A stretch of 64,000 nt of DNA from Bordetella parapertussis. Its GTDB lineage: Bacteria > Pseudomonadota > Gammaproteobacteria > Burkholderiales > Burkholderiaceae_C. The stretch lies in NCBI GenBank assembly GCA_945878355.1, contig CAMCTC010000011.1:1-64000 (forward strand), read 5' to 3'. The position numbers and the translations under genes were made by a program. The notes beneath the pieces were generated by a model that saw only the letters and a program-made list of their open reading frames with translations, did not search any database and was not told where the DNA came from. This document shows positions 1 to 8,313 of this stretch, piece after piece (position 1 is the stretch's first letter; every line of letters begins with the position of its first letter).

Positions 1-449
1 GCACGCCTGTGGTCCGTGCCACCGGCCAACGCGTGTCTGTGCAGATGCTGTCGGCCATCGGCACCAATGGCCAACTGCAGTTCATGATCCATGACGGGCG
101 CGGCAACGCTGAGGTATTTTGCGGCTTCCTCAGGCAGTTGATGCTCGGCGCAACCCAGCCAATATTCTTGGTCGTAGAGGGTCATTCAATTCACAAAGCC
201 AAAATTGTTCAAGATTACGTCGCCTCCACCAACGGCGAATTGGAACTCATCTTCTTGCCACCTTACTCGCCGCAGCTCAATCCCGACGAGCAGGTATGGA
301 AGAACATCAAGGAGCGCGTTGCAAAACAAAAGCCAGTTGACAAGTTCAGCATGCGCATCCTTTTGAATGAAGCCTTGACTAGATTGCAGAACCTGCCGGA
401 AATCGTTCGAGGCTTCTTTCGCCATCCAGAGTGCGCTACGCTTGTGTGA
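1..449 (+). CDS. IS630-family transposase, 3' part (cut by window edge)
   Basis: The reading frame is open to the left edge, so the N-terminus lies outside the window. The visible ~149 residues are the C-terminal half of a DDE transposase of the IS630/Tc1-mariner group. They hold the VVEGHSIHKAK segment, where most relatives read VVDGHPIHKA, and the LPPYSPQLNPDEQVW block that carries the last catalytic acidic residue. The D-to-E change in the second catalytic motif is a possible sign of decay, but Glu can be tolerated, so activity is uncertain. The gene ends about 30 bp before the remnant of an acyltransferase, and the element's right end should lie in the AT-rich 450-480 stretch. The left end and terminal inverted repeat cannot be seen. 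Confidence 0.85.
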   Translation, partial: TPVVRATGQRVSVQMLSAIGTNGQLQFMIHDGRGNAEVFCGFLRQLMLGATQPIFLVVEGHSIHKAKIVQDYVASTNGELELIFLPPYSPQLNPDEQVWKNIKERVAKQKPVDKFSMRILLNEALTRLQNLPEIVRGFFRHPECATLV

Positions 450-478
450 ACTAATTTATTTTACTGCTTAGTAACAAT

Positions 479-1237
479 GGCTTTGAGCATCGCTTCAATC
501 GGGAGTTGGTCGGTGATGTCGGTCATGCCGAGTTCCACAAATATATTGATGATAAATTTCATGACTGCGAACCCAAAACCATTGCCAAGCAGGCATTACG
601 ATGGGAAAGCCACCTGCGCTGCAAGCAATCAAAGAAAGGCATTCCAGATGTCGTCTTGCTGGGCGATAGCCACGCTGAACATTTATTCCTTGGACTTGCC
701 GAATACAAGCCTGATCTAAATATCTCATTTTATATTCTGGATGGCAACCCATACATCAGCAACCCTCAATTCAACAATATTTTCAATGAACTCCTAAACA
801 ATCAGAAACCACAGCACATCGTTCTCACGATGTATTACTTGGTGAGACTTGATTCTGCAGCTTCTGGCTTGTACGAAGGATTTGCGGCAACAATAAAAGC
901 ATTGAAAGACGCGGGCAAGACCGTTTCACTGGTAGGCAATGTCCCCAGTTTTCATCAAAACCCAGGCTATTGTGTGTATGCGCTCCCCTCCAAAAAACTA
1001 TCATCTTCTTGCTACATCACAATAGATGAAGCCAAGCGTCAAAGCCGCGTATATCATTCATTGCTGGAAAAATTGAGCAAAGAGTACGGTGTAACCTACA
1101 TTGATATCGCCACACCGTTGTGCACCGATACCAGATGCGCTATGACCAATGACGGAGCAGTCCTATATCGAGATAAAAATCATCTGAACATCCTGGGCAG
1201 CAAGTTGATTGGAAGATATATTCATGATGTATTTTAA
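479..1237 (+). pseudogene. C-terminal SGNH domain of an OafA-like acyltransferase, 5' end lost
   Basis: About 250 residues match the SGNH-hydrolase-like C-terminal domain that follows the ten-helix acyltransferase-3 domain in OafA-type O-antigen or peptidoglycan acetylases. Visible are the block-I motif LGDSHAEH near the N-terminus and the terminal DKNHLNILGSKL block with the catalytic Asp and His. No membrane helices are present and the frame runs back into the IS630 end (stop at 452-454), so the IS insertion or a linked deletion removed the N-terminal domain. A TTG at 506 could start a stand-alone domain, but no convincing ribosome binding site is seen. Base composition is clearly more AT-rich than the rest of the window, which suggests a horizontally acquired surface-polysaccharide gene. 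Confidence 0.75.
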
Positions 1238-1415
1238 TAGCAATCCGTTTTTTCGACAGTACGAATTGTGCGTCATCGCCCACGAATTAGGACAAGGTTT
1301 GCACAGCGACTCCTCTGACGTCAAACGAAGCTAAACGGCACGCTGCGCAGGGCCCGATTGCGGGACCGGTTAGGGCTCATTCGCTAGCTTGCGTCACTCG
1401 ACATGCGCATTGAAC

Positions 1416-2057
1416 TCAAGACTGATCATTTGCGTCTTTGTCTCGACCAGGGAGCGAGTCCCGGAAGGCTTCAAACTTTTTCCAAGCGGGCGCAGGTGGC
1501 TTGTAATCCGCCCTGGGGGCGTAGACCGAGTGTTCTGTGAGTTTCATCTTGTGAAGATATCGAGGGCAGTTAGGAAAAATATAACTCGCAATGACCCTCA
1601 CAATTAAAACAGAACCTGGAAACTCCTGACGCAATGGATCGTCTTCTGTAACCGTTGCCACTCCGTTGACGCGGATTCTTTTTGATTTATCGAAGTCTAG
1701 AAAAAGTAATCCGACGTTTGGATTAACAACAACGTTGCCCCAGGTTCTGTACATGCCATTGCCGTCATAATCTGGAAATGCAAGAGTACATTTGTCGAGC
1801 ACGCGGACGAAGCCGGGTAGGCCACCCTTGTATGAGCAATCGGGATGACCATGGGTGTCTGCGGTTGCCACGAAGACCATCGAAGAACCTTCGATGAATA
1901 GTCGGTCTTCTTCTGTAAACTCACTTCGGACGGTCACTTGCTCCAAGCGATCTGCCAAGCTTCGGGTCTCACGGACGTCTTGAAGTTGTCGCATACCATC
2001 GTGATAAAGCGGTGTTTTTTCCAAGATTGCTCCTAAAGGATAGCGTTTCGTCAACAC
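1416..2057 (-). CDS. pyridoxamine 5'-phosphate oxidase family flavoprotein
   Basis: A protein of 213 aa with an FMN-binding split-barrel fold of the PNPOx-like superfamily. The FVATADTHGHPDCSYKGG strand pair, the LAFPDYDGNGMYRTWGNV segment and the VGLLFLDFDKSKRIRVNG block are typical of the ~200-aa uncharacterised branch, not of PdxH. The open start is a GTG without a clear ribosome binding site. The conserved part begins around the internal Met at 1994 (MRQLQD), so the true start may be there. Substrate is unknown; relatives bind FMN or F420-like cofactors. No operon partner is evident, and the composition is slightly AT-rich like the flanking IS-associated patch. Confidence 0.75.
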   Translation of the reverse strand: MLTKRYPLGAILEKTPLYHDGMRQLQDVRETRSLADRLEQVTVRSEFTEEDRLFIEGSSMVFVATADTHGHPDCSYKGGLPGFVRVLDKCTLAFPDYDGNGMYRTWGNVVVNPNVGLLFLDFDKSKRIRVNGVATVTEDDPLRQEFPGSVLIVRVIASYIFPNCPRYLHKMKLTEHSVYAPRADYKPPAPAWKKFEAFRDSLPGRDKDANDQS

Positions 2058-2269
2058 GCCAACCGCTCAGGCGGATGGGTTGAGTTATGGAAATCGTGCG
2101 CCAGTTGCCAATGCCTCGAATCGGTGCACCTAAGCTACCAATTGCATCATGCACACAGCCCGGTTCAGAAAACGAGGCTTTGTTGCTTCTGGCAGCCAGG
2201 CAACCAAGCTGTCGCCGGGCTTGCGCGGGAGGGGGCGCTTGCCCGCCATTGCCGCAACTTGCGGCCGCA

Positions 2270-3445
2270 TCAGCGCACAGTCACGTTCCGCACCAAGAGA
2301 TCTGCTGCCCGGATCTGTGAAATGTTTTGCACGCCCGACAGGCCCATGACCATGTCCAGTTCAGCGCTCAACAGGCTCAAGACATGAGCGACGCCGGCCT
2401 CTCCCGCCACGGACAGGCCCCAAAGATGAGGCCGACCCAGCATGACCGCTGTCGCACCCAAAGCCAGGGCTTTGAAAATATCGCTGCCGCGGCGGATGCC
2501 GCCATCCAGCAGCACGGGCAATTGGCCGCCAAGCGCTTGGACCACCGCCGGCAATGCGCGCACGCTGGCCATTGCGCCGTTGAGTTGGCGCCCGCCATGG
2601 TTTGACACGATGATCCCGTCCACGCCGTGGCGTTGCGCCTCGATGGCGTCCTGCGGGTGGAGTACACCTTTGAGCAACAGCGGCCCTCGCCACTGCGACC
2701 TGACCGCATCAACATCCTGCCAGGTCATGCCCGGGTCGAGCAAGCTTGCCATCTTGCCTGCCAACTGCGCTGCCGACTCTGGTAGGCCAGGACGAACGTA
2801 ATTGCCGAAGGTCAGGCTTGCCAGCTCTTGCCGCATGGCCCACCACCAAGCGGTCTTGCGAGCAAACGCCAGCATTTGAGTGAGACCGAACCGGGGCGGA
2901 ATCGTGAATCGATTCACGATGTCTCTCTCGCGCTTGCCTATGAGTTGGTTGTCCAGCGTCAGCACCAGAGCTTGGTATCCACTGGCCTGGGCCCGCGCAG
3001 TCAACTCACGGGTAAAACCACGGTCCTTGTAGATGAAGATCTGCATCCATCGCTGTCCGCCATGTTCTGCTGCCAGCGACTCCAAAGTGCACACCGACCC
3101 ATGGCTCAGGCAATACACCGTGCCATGCTGCTGGGCGGCCCGAGCCGACACAATTTCGCCGCGCGGCCAGAAGAGTCCAGCCAATCCGGTCGGACCCATA
3201 AGGATCGGACTGGACAAGCGCTGACCAAACAGATCGATTGACAGGTCCCGAACCGCGGCGCCGCTCAGTGGCCGGGGCAGTATCGACCAATCTTGAAAAC
3301 TTGACTCGTTTTCGCGCAGCGTGTCCTCGCCTTCGGCGCCGCCATCGATGAAGTCGAAAATCGGTCGTGGCAATCGATCACGTGCCAATCGGCGCAGCGC
3401 TTCGACGCTGAACCCCTCACGGCGCAGGCGGTCGGGAGTGCTCAT
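2270..3445 (-). CDS. FMN-dependent alpha-hydroxy-acid oxidase/dehydrogenase (LldD/glycolate oxidase family)
   Basis: A protein of 391 aa covering the complete TIM-barrel family. It would oxidise an L-2-hydroxy acid to the 2-keto acid. Family landmarks in order: the N-terminal PIFDFIDGGAEGEDTLREN region, ALVLTLDNQLIGKRERD, the active-site SNHGGRQLNG with catalytic His and Arg, and the FMN phosphate site LLDGGIRRGSDIFKALALGA followed by GRPHLWGL. The gene is last in a four-gene minus-strand set (dehydratase, SDR, RraA-like, this gene), 18 bp after the RraA-like stop. The set suggests oxidative breakdown of a sugar acid or hydroxy acid. Lactate, glycolate or mandelate specificity cannot be decided from sequence alone. 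Confidence 0.88.
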   Translation of the reverse strand: MSTPDRLRREGFSVEALRRLARDRLPRPIFDFIDGGAEGEDTLRENESSFQDWSILPRPLSGAAVRDLSIDLFGQRLSSPILMGPTGLAGLFWPRGEIVSARAAQQHGTVYCLSHGSVCTLESLAAEHGGQRWMQIFIYKDRGFTRELTARAQASGYQALVLTLDNQLIGKRERDIVNRFTIPPRFGLTQMLAFARKTAWWWAMRQELASLTFGNYVRPGLPESAAQLAGKMASLLDPGMTWQDVDAVRSQWRGPLLLKGVLHPQDAIEAQRHGVDGIIVSNHGGRQLNGAMASVRALPAVVQALGGQLPVLLDGGIRRGSDIFKALALGATAVMLGRPHLWGLSVAGEAGVAHVLSLLSAELDMVMGLSGVQNISQIRAADLLVRNVTVR

Positions 3446-3463
3446 CGCAGAACAGTGGCTTGA

Positions 3464-4114
3464 CTACTTGAGGAATGAAGGGCGCCGAGCGCCCAGTCGC
3501 ACCGCCTCGTCGGCGGCGGCTTCCGAGCTTCGGATCGCCGGCAGTTTGGCTGCCACCTGCGCCAATTGGTCTTGCGGGATGACCACCACACCGTCCAGAT
3601 CGGCCACGATGACGTCACCGCTGCAGACCCGGTGCCCAGCGATATTGACTGGAAATCCAACGCTGCCGGGACCATTGCGATGCGGAGAATTCGGTGTCAC
3701 GCCAGCACACCAGGCCGGCAGACCGACCGACCGAATGCCTACCAGGTCGCGCACACAGCCATCTGTCACAAAACCGACGGCGCCGCAGTTCTTGGCCATG
3801 CCCAGAACCAAGTCTCCGGTGATTGCGCAGCCGGTAAAACCGTCTGCTGCGGCCACCAGCACATCACCGGGCTGGAGCTGGTCCAGCGCCTGTATCAAGG
3901 CCAGGTTGTCGGCCGGCCCAGCGTGGCACGTCAAGGCCACGCCGCAAAAGGCAAACTGCTCGGCAATCGCCGGAACCAACCTGAAATCGAGCGCGCCGAC
4001 GCCGCCCATCGCGTCGACCAAGAACCCGGTCGGTGTCTTCATCACCTGCGCCATCAGGTCTGGATCGGGTCGCGAAAAAGCTTGGACTCGAATGGTCGGA
4101 ATTTCCTCGATCAT
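3464..4114 (-). CDS. RraA-like / 4-hydroxy-4-methyl-2-oxoglutarate aldolase family protein
   Basis: A protein of 216 aa from an ATG at 4114, chosen because GAGGAG lies six bases upstream and conserved sequence begins there; the frame stays open further upstream without such support. The fold is the RraA/HMG-aldolase alpha-beta-beta sandwich. Seen are GDVLVAAADGFTGCAITGD and GFVTDGCVRD, the G-x3-DG-x2-RD signature that supplies the Mg-binding Asp and substrate-binding Arg of the class II pyruvate aldolases. Its place between an SDR and an alpha-hydroxyacid oxidase favours a metabolic aldolase or decarboxylase over regulation of RNase E. Confidence 0.8.
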   Translation of the reverse strand: MIEEIPTIRVQAFSRPDPDLMAQVMKTPTGFLVDAMGGVGALDFRLVPAIAEQFAFCGVALTCHAGPADNLALIQALDQLQPGDVLVAAADGFTGCAITGDLVLGMAKNCGAVGFVTDGCVRDLVGIRSVGLPAWCAGVTPNSPHRNGPGSVGFPVNIAGHRVCSGDVIVADLDGVVVIPQDQLAQVAAKLPAIRSSEAAADEAVRLGARRPSFLK

Positions 4115-4364
4115 GCTCAACTCCTCATCAAAGCATCGGATTGCCAGCGCCGCGCGCCACAGAAGCAACTCGGCAGCGCCAGCCTGATCGAGCATACAAG
4201 CGGAAGCTGACAGCCCGGCTTTTCGTCGAATGCCCAAAGGTCGCCGAGAGCCTGGGCGGACGTATCCCGGTCGATGCCTTCAAGCGCGAGCCCGCCACGC
4301 TGCTTGCGGCATGGTCGAACGACCGGGCGCGCTGAGTCGCAACGCGAAAGTCGTCACAGCGGCA

Positions 4365-5120
4365 TCATCCGCGTCCGACGAAAGGCATCTTGGTGGCCAT
4401 GATCGTCAGGAACTGGATGTTCGTGTCCAAGGGCAGACCCGCCATGTGGACCACCGATTCGGCCACCTTCTGCACATCCATCATCGCTTCGATGGCAACC
4501 TGACCGTTCGCTTGTTTGACGCCGACCGACATGCGCTTGGAGATCTCCGACAGCGCGTTGCCGATGTCGATCTGTCCACAGGCGATGTCGTACTTGCGAC
4601 CGTCGAGCGAAATGCATTTGGTCAGGCCGGTCACCGCGTGCTTGGTGCAGGTGTAGGGCACGGAGTCGGGGCGCGGCGCATGGGCCGAGATCGAGCCGTT
4701 GTTGATGATGCGGCCGCCTCGCGGGTCTTGGTCCTTCATGATCCGAAATGCGGCCTGCGCACACAGGAACATGCCGGTGAGGTTGATGTCGACCACGGAC
4801 TGCCATTTCTCCAAGCTCAGGTCCTCAAACGCGATCCCAGGCGCGTTGACACCGGCGTTGTTGAACAGCAAGTCGACGCGGCCGAACCGGGACCGGGTCT
4901 GGGCAAACAGCGTATCGACTTGCTTGGCATCGGCGACGTCGGTGGCCAGTGCAAACGCGCGGTCGCCAGCGTCGGCCTCGGCCAAGGCTTGCTCGAGCAT
5001 GGCCGAGCGACGCCCAGCCAGCGCGACCCGATAGCCAGCGGCCAACAGCGCCAGCGCTGCGGCCTTGCCTATGCCGGTACCGGCGCCGGTGACAACGGCC
5101 ACCTTGTGATGGGTGCTCAT
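4365..5120 (-). CDS. short-chain dehydrogenase/reductase (SDR)
   Basis: A classical SDR of 251 aa. The cofactor site [11 protein letters not shown] lies near residue 11, an Asp in ATDV near residue 60, NNAG near residue 90, and the catalytic Ser with YTCTK (Tyr and Lys) near residues 145-165. An AGGAG precedes the ATG by six bases. It lies 37 bp downstream of an IlvD/Edd dehydratase in the same direction, so it probably oxidises the sugar or hydroxy-acid substrate or product of that pathway. Exact substrate is unknown. A 250-bp gap follows before the RraA-like gene. Confidence 0.85.
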   Translation of the reverse strand: MSTHHKVAVVTGAGTGIGKAAALALLAAGYRVALAGRRSAMLEQALAEADAGDRAFALATDVADAKQVDTLFAQTRSRFGRVDLLFNNAGVNAPGIAFEDLSLEKWQSVVDINLTGMFLCAQAAFRIMKDQDPRGGRIINNGSISAHAPRPDSVPYTCTKHAVTGLTKCISLDGRKYDIACGQIDIGNALSEISKRMSVGVKQANGQVAIEAMMDVQKVAESVVHMAGLPLDTNIQFLTIMATKMPFVGRG

Positions 5121-5156
5121 GGAGTTCTCCTGGAAGGGTGACGGGTTGGGGATCTG

Positions 5157-6914
5157 TCAGGTCCTGGGCAAGCTTGCATGCATGGCCTCGGCACGCAGGA
5201 AATCGAAATCGACGCCCTTGTCGGCTTGTGTGACGGTCTGCAGGAAGAGCTTGCGGTAGCCGCGCGGCGCGGTCGGCTCGACCACCGGGTTTTGAGCTCG
5301 CCGCAGCGCCAGTTCATCGTCGCTGATCAACAGGTCGATGGCCCGCGCTGCCACCGACAGCCGGATGCGGTCGCCGTTGCGCACCTGGGCCAGCGGCCCG
5401 CCGATCGCCGCCTCGGGCGTGACGTGCAGCACGATGGTGCCGAAAGCCGTGCCGCTCATGCGGCCATCGGAGACCCGCACGATGTCTTTCACGCCCTGGC
5501 GCGCGAGCTTGAGCGGGATTGGAATGTAGCCGGCCTCGGGCATGCCGGGCGCGCCCTTGGGGCCGATGTTCTTGAGCACGATGATGTCGTCGGCAGTGAC
5601 GTCGAGATCCGCTGAGTCGATGCGCTCGGCCATGTCCTGGACGTTCTCGAACACCACCGCCCGACCTTCGTGCTCCATCAATCGCGGGTCAGCTGCCGAC
5701 TGCTTGATGATCGCGCCACCAGGCGCGAGGTTGCCCTGCAGCACGGCGATACCGCCTTGTGGATAGATCGGGTTGGACGCCGGACGCACCACAGTCTGCG
5801 CAAACGCCGCCGGGTGCCGTTCCATCTCCTGGCCCAAGGTGCGACCGGTGACGGTCATCGCATCCAGATGCAGCAAGGGTTTGAGTTCACGCAGCAAGGT
5901 GGCCATACCGCCCGCAGCGTGGAAGTCCTCCATGTAGTGTTGGCCTGAGGGCTTCAAGTCGAGCAGCACCGGCGTCTGCGCGCCCATGCGGTCTAGCGCC
6001 TTCAGATCGACCTCGAAACCCATGCGACCGGCGATCGCCGTCAGGTGGATGATGCAGTTAGTCGAGCCGCCGATGGCCAGCAGCACGCGCATCGCGTTCT
6101 CGAAGGCCTCGGCCGTGAGCACCTTGTCGACCGTCAACCGATCGCGCGCCATCTGCACCGCCTGTGTGCCGGTCATCTCGGCGACCCGGATGCGGTCGGC
6201 GGTGACGGCAGGCGGTGACGCGCCGCCCGGCACCGTCATGCCCAGTGCCTCGGCGATGCAGGCCATGGTGCTGGCCGTGCCCATCACCGAGCAAGTGCCC
6301 ACGCTGGCCACCAGCTGGTTGTTGACGCCGGCCACTTCCTCAGCATCGATCTCGCCAGCACGAAAGCGACCCCAGTAGCGGCGACAGTCGGTGCAGGCGC
6401 CGACACGCTCACCCCGGTGCGAACCGGTCAGCATCGACCCGGTGACGAGCTGGATCGCCGGGATGCCGGCCGATGCCGCGCCCATCAGTTGGGCCGGCAC
6501 GGTCTTGTCGCAGCCGCCGATCAGCACCACCGCGTCCATCGGCTGGCCCAGGATCATCTCCTCGGTGTCCATCGACATCAGGTTGCGCGTCATCATGCTG
6601 GTGGGCTGCGCAAAGCTCTCGTGGATCGAGATCGTCGGAAAGTCCATCGGCAGCCCGCCGGCCAGCATCACGCCGCGCTTGACGGCTTCCATCAACTGCG
6701 GCATGTTGCCGTGGCAAGGGTTGTAAGCGCTTCCGGTGTTGGTGATGCCGATCACCGGCTTGTCGAGCGCTTGGTCGGTGTAGCCAGCACCCTTGATGAA
6801 GGCCTTGCGCAGGAACAGCGAGAAGCCGCGGTCACCGTAATTGGTCAAACCCTTGGCCATGCCGCCGCTGGCCTGGTCGGGATGGATGGCGTCGGGCCGG
6901 GAGTCAGTGGGCAT
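5157..6914 (-). CDS. IlvD/Edd-family dehydratase (sugar-acid dehydratase-like)
   Basis: A protein of 585 aa from the ATG at 6914. The open frame continues 150 codons further but without family similarity, and GGAG lies upstream of 6914. Three Fe-S cysteines of the family are in place: SAYNPCHGN, LIGGCDKTVPA and SVGTCSVMGTAS. Also seen are GGSTNCIIHLTAIAGR and the C-terminal VSDGRMSGTAFGTIVLHVTPEA. It dehydrates a 2,3-dihydroxy acid to a 2-keto-3-deoxy acid. Context (SDR, aldolase-like, hydroxyacid oxidase, no other ilv genes) favours a sugar-acid dehydratase of the L-arabinonate/D-xylonate dehydratase group over biosynthetic IlvD. Confidence 0.85.
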   Translation of the reverse strand: MPTDSRPDAIHPDQASGGMAKGLTNYGDRGFSLFLRKAFIKGAGYTDQALDKPVIGITNTGSAYNPCHGNMPQLMEAVKRGVMLAGGLPMDFPTISIHESFAQPTSMMTRNLMSMDTEEMILGQPMDAVVLIGGCDKTVPAQLMGAASAGIPAIQLVTGSMLTGSHRGERVGACTDCRRYWGRFRAGEIDAEEVAGVNNQLVASVGTCSVMGTASTMACIAEALGMTVPGGASPPAVTADRIRVAEMTGTQAVQMARDRLTVDKVLTAEAFENAMRVLLAIGGSTNCIIHLTAIAGRMGFEVDLKALDRMGAQTPVLLDLKPSGQHYMEDFHAAGGMATLLRELKPLLHLDAMTVTGRTLGQEMERHPAAFAQTVVRPASNPIYPQGGIAVLQGNLAPGGAIIKQSAADPRLMEHEGRAVVFENVQDMAERIDSADLDVTADDIIVLKNIGPKGAPGMPEAGYIPIPLKLARQGVKDIVRVSDGRMSGTAFGTIVLHVTPEAAIGGPLAQVRNGDRIRLSVAARAIDLLISDDELALRRAQNPVVEPTAPRGYRKLFLQTVTQADKGVDFDFLRAEAMHASLPRT

Positions 6915-7057
6915 CGTGGATCTCCGAGATGGGTCGGTCGTTGGACATGGCGCACTGGCCGCCTCCGGCGCGAGCCTGCCGCCAGGCCGGTCATCGCCCG
7001 CATTGTGGCGCGACAGCGGCCAACGAGTGCGCCGACGATCGGCACGGGCACCCGGTG

Positions 7058-7462
7058 TCAAACAGCCAGCGCTCGTCCCCAGGCCAGCAAGCCGAACGGA
7101 TTTTTGCTGATGGCTGTCGCGACGATCTGCGCAAAGCACAGCAGTGCGGCCGCCAATGCGAAGGCCCGGACACGCCAGCCCAGGCTCGATCGCAACGCCA
7201 ACATGCCCAGCCCGATGTAGACCAACATTCCGACGATCTTGGCCAGCAACCAAGGTGCGTCGATCGGATTCAGGCGCATGGTCCAGGCCAGGCTCAAGGC
7301 CGAGGCCAGCAAGCACGAATCGATCAGATGCGGCCATGTTCGCGCCGCACGGCTGCGCACCCATGTGGCGCCCGACAATGCGCCGAGCCCACGCGCCAGG
7401 AACCCGCCGATCGACAGCAGCACTGCCGTCTGGTGGATCAGTTTCAATGTGGCGTAGTCCAT
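7058..7462 (-). CDS. SirB-family membrane protein
   Basis: A protein of 134 aa with about four transmembrane helices. It opens with LKLIHQTAVLLSIGGFLARG, the histidine- and arginine-bearing first helix typical of the SirB (invasion regulator SirB2) family. The biochemical role of the family is not established. It sits 143 bp upstream of the dehydratase operon and 66 bp after the end of the CRP/FNR regulator, all on the minus strand. No soluble domain is present. Confidence 0.75.
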   Translation of the reverse strand: MDYATLKLIHQTAVLLSIGGFLARGLGALSGATWVRSRAARTWPHLIDSCLLASALSLAWTMRLNPIDAPWLLAKIVGMLVYIGLGMLALRSSLGWRVRAFALAAALLCFAQIVATAISKNPFGLLAWGRALAV

Positions 7463-7528
7463 GCGCTCAGCGCCTCATGCCGCAAACGGTTCCACTGAAC
7501 CGAACCTTCACCGGACGCAGTCGTTGCT

Positions 7529-8230
7529 TCACGACCCAGGCTGATACCTCGCCAGACGATTCGCATCGAGGATGCGGATGTCACGCTTTTCGATTTCGAT
7601 CAAGCCAGCCGACTCGAGCTCATGCAGTACGCGAGAGAAATACTCTGGCGTCAGTGACAGCCGCGATGCAACCGTCGACTTGCTGACAGGCAAGGAGACC
7701 ATCACCTCGCCAGCTTCGGCGCCTGATTCACCATCCAGACCTCGAAGCAAGTAGCCAATGACCCGCTGCTGACCGCTGTGAAGCGCATAACCCTGAACAT
7801 CACGCACCAGACCATGGAGTCGGCGCGATATGCCGGCCAGCATACGCAGCGCAAAACGCGGGTCATGGCTGATTTCGTCCAGAACCGCTTGTTTGCTAAC
7901 TGTTAGAAGTAGCGTGTCTGTCAACGCCTGTGCATTGACGATGTAAGCCATGCCGATGAACATGATGGCCTCGGCAAAGCTTTGACCCGGACCAATCAGT
8001 TCGATCACTTTTTCCTGTCCAGCCACGGAAATCGCGAACAGTTTGACCTGTCCGACCACTGTGACATGGAACTCCTCGCAAGGCTGCCCGACGCGAAACA
8101 CCATGTCGCCCCGGGCCAAACGGCGCATCTGGCTGCCGTCAGCCAGACGCTCGAGTTCGACCGACGTCATGTCGCCGAACAAGGGCAAGACCGAAAGGTA
8201 ACGCGGCAAATCGAAGGCTCTGACGTCCAC
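7529..8230 (-). CDS. CRP/FNR-family transcription regulator, DNR-like
   Basis: A protein of 233 aa starting at GTG 8230, preceded by CAGGAGG. The cyclic-nucleotide-binding-like N-terminal domain spans about residues 10-130 and contains LIGPGQSFAEAIMFIG, close to the equivalent segment of DNR-type NO regulators. A C-terminal winged HTH holds STVASRLSLTPEYFSRVLHEL. The N-terminal cysteine cluster of Fe-S FNR proteins is absent, so direct oxygen sensing by a [4Fe-4S] cluster is unlikely; DNR proteins sense NO through heme. A palindrome TTGAT-N4-GTCAA lies 60 bp upstream. The neighbouring heme-copper operon carries similar palindromes, so this is its best candidate regulator. Confidence 0.85.
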   Translation of the reverse strand: MDVRAFDLPRYLSVLPLFGDMTSVELERLADGSQMRRLARGDMVFRVGQPCEEFHVTVVGQVKLFAISVAGQEKVIELIGPGQSFAEAIMFIGMAYIVNAQALTDTLLLTVSKQAVLDEISHDPRFALRMLAGISRRLHGLVRDVQGYALHSGQQRVIGYLLRGLDGESGAEAGEVMVSLPVSKSTVASRLSLTPEYFSRVLHELESAGLIEIEKRDIRILDANRLARYQPGS

Positions 8231-8289
8231 CGGAGCCTCCTGAAGGTGTCGCGGAGATTTAATTGTCCGAGCAGGCTCGTCCGTCCCAC

Positions 8290-8303
8290 TTGATACAGGT
8301 CAA
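8290..8303. promoter_or_regulatory. FNR/DNR-type box upstream of the DNR-like gene
   Basis: TTGATACAGGTCAA has the half-site arrangement TTGAT-N4-GTCAA, which is the ANR/DNR consensus of pseudomonads. It is centred about 66 bp before the GTG start of the DNR-like gene and just beyond the ctaA stop. It fits autoregulation. Confidence 0.6.
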
Positions 8304-8313
8304 TTGACGGATG

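Noticed and set aside
4197..4335. Protein-like tail YKRKLTARLFVECPKVAE... ending at a TGA at 4333-4335, in the gap between the SDR and RraA-like genes on the plus strand.
   Set aside because: It might be the remnant C-terminus of a lost gene, but no family could be named and there is no start or upstream coding sequence, so it is not annotated.
5157..7364. A 735-codon open frame covering the dehydratase and extending 150 codons upstream.
   Set aside because: The extension runs antiparallel-frame through the SirB-like gene and has no family similarity; the ATG at 6914 with an upstream GGAG fits the IlvD/Edd N-terminus.
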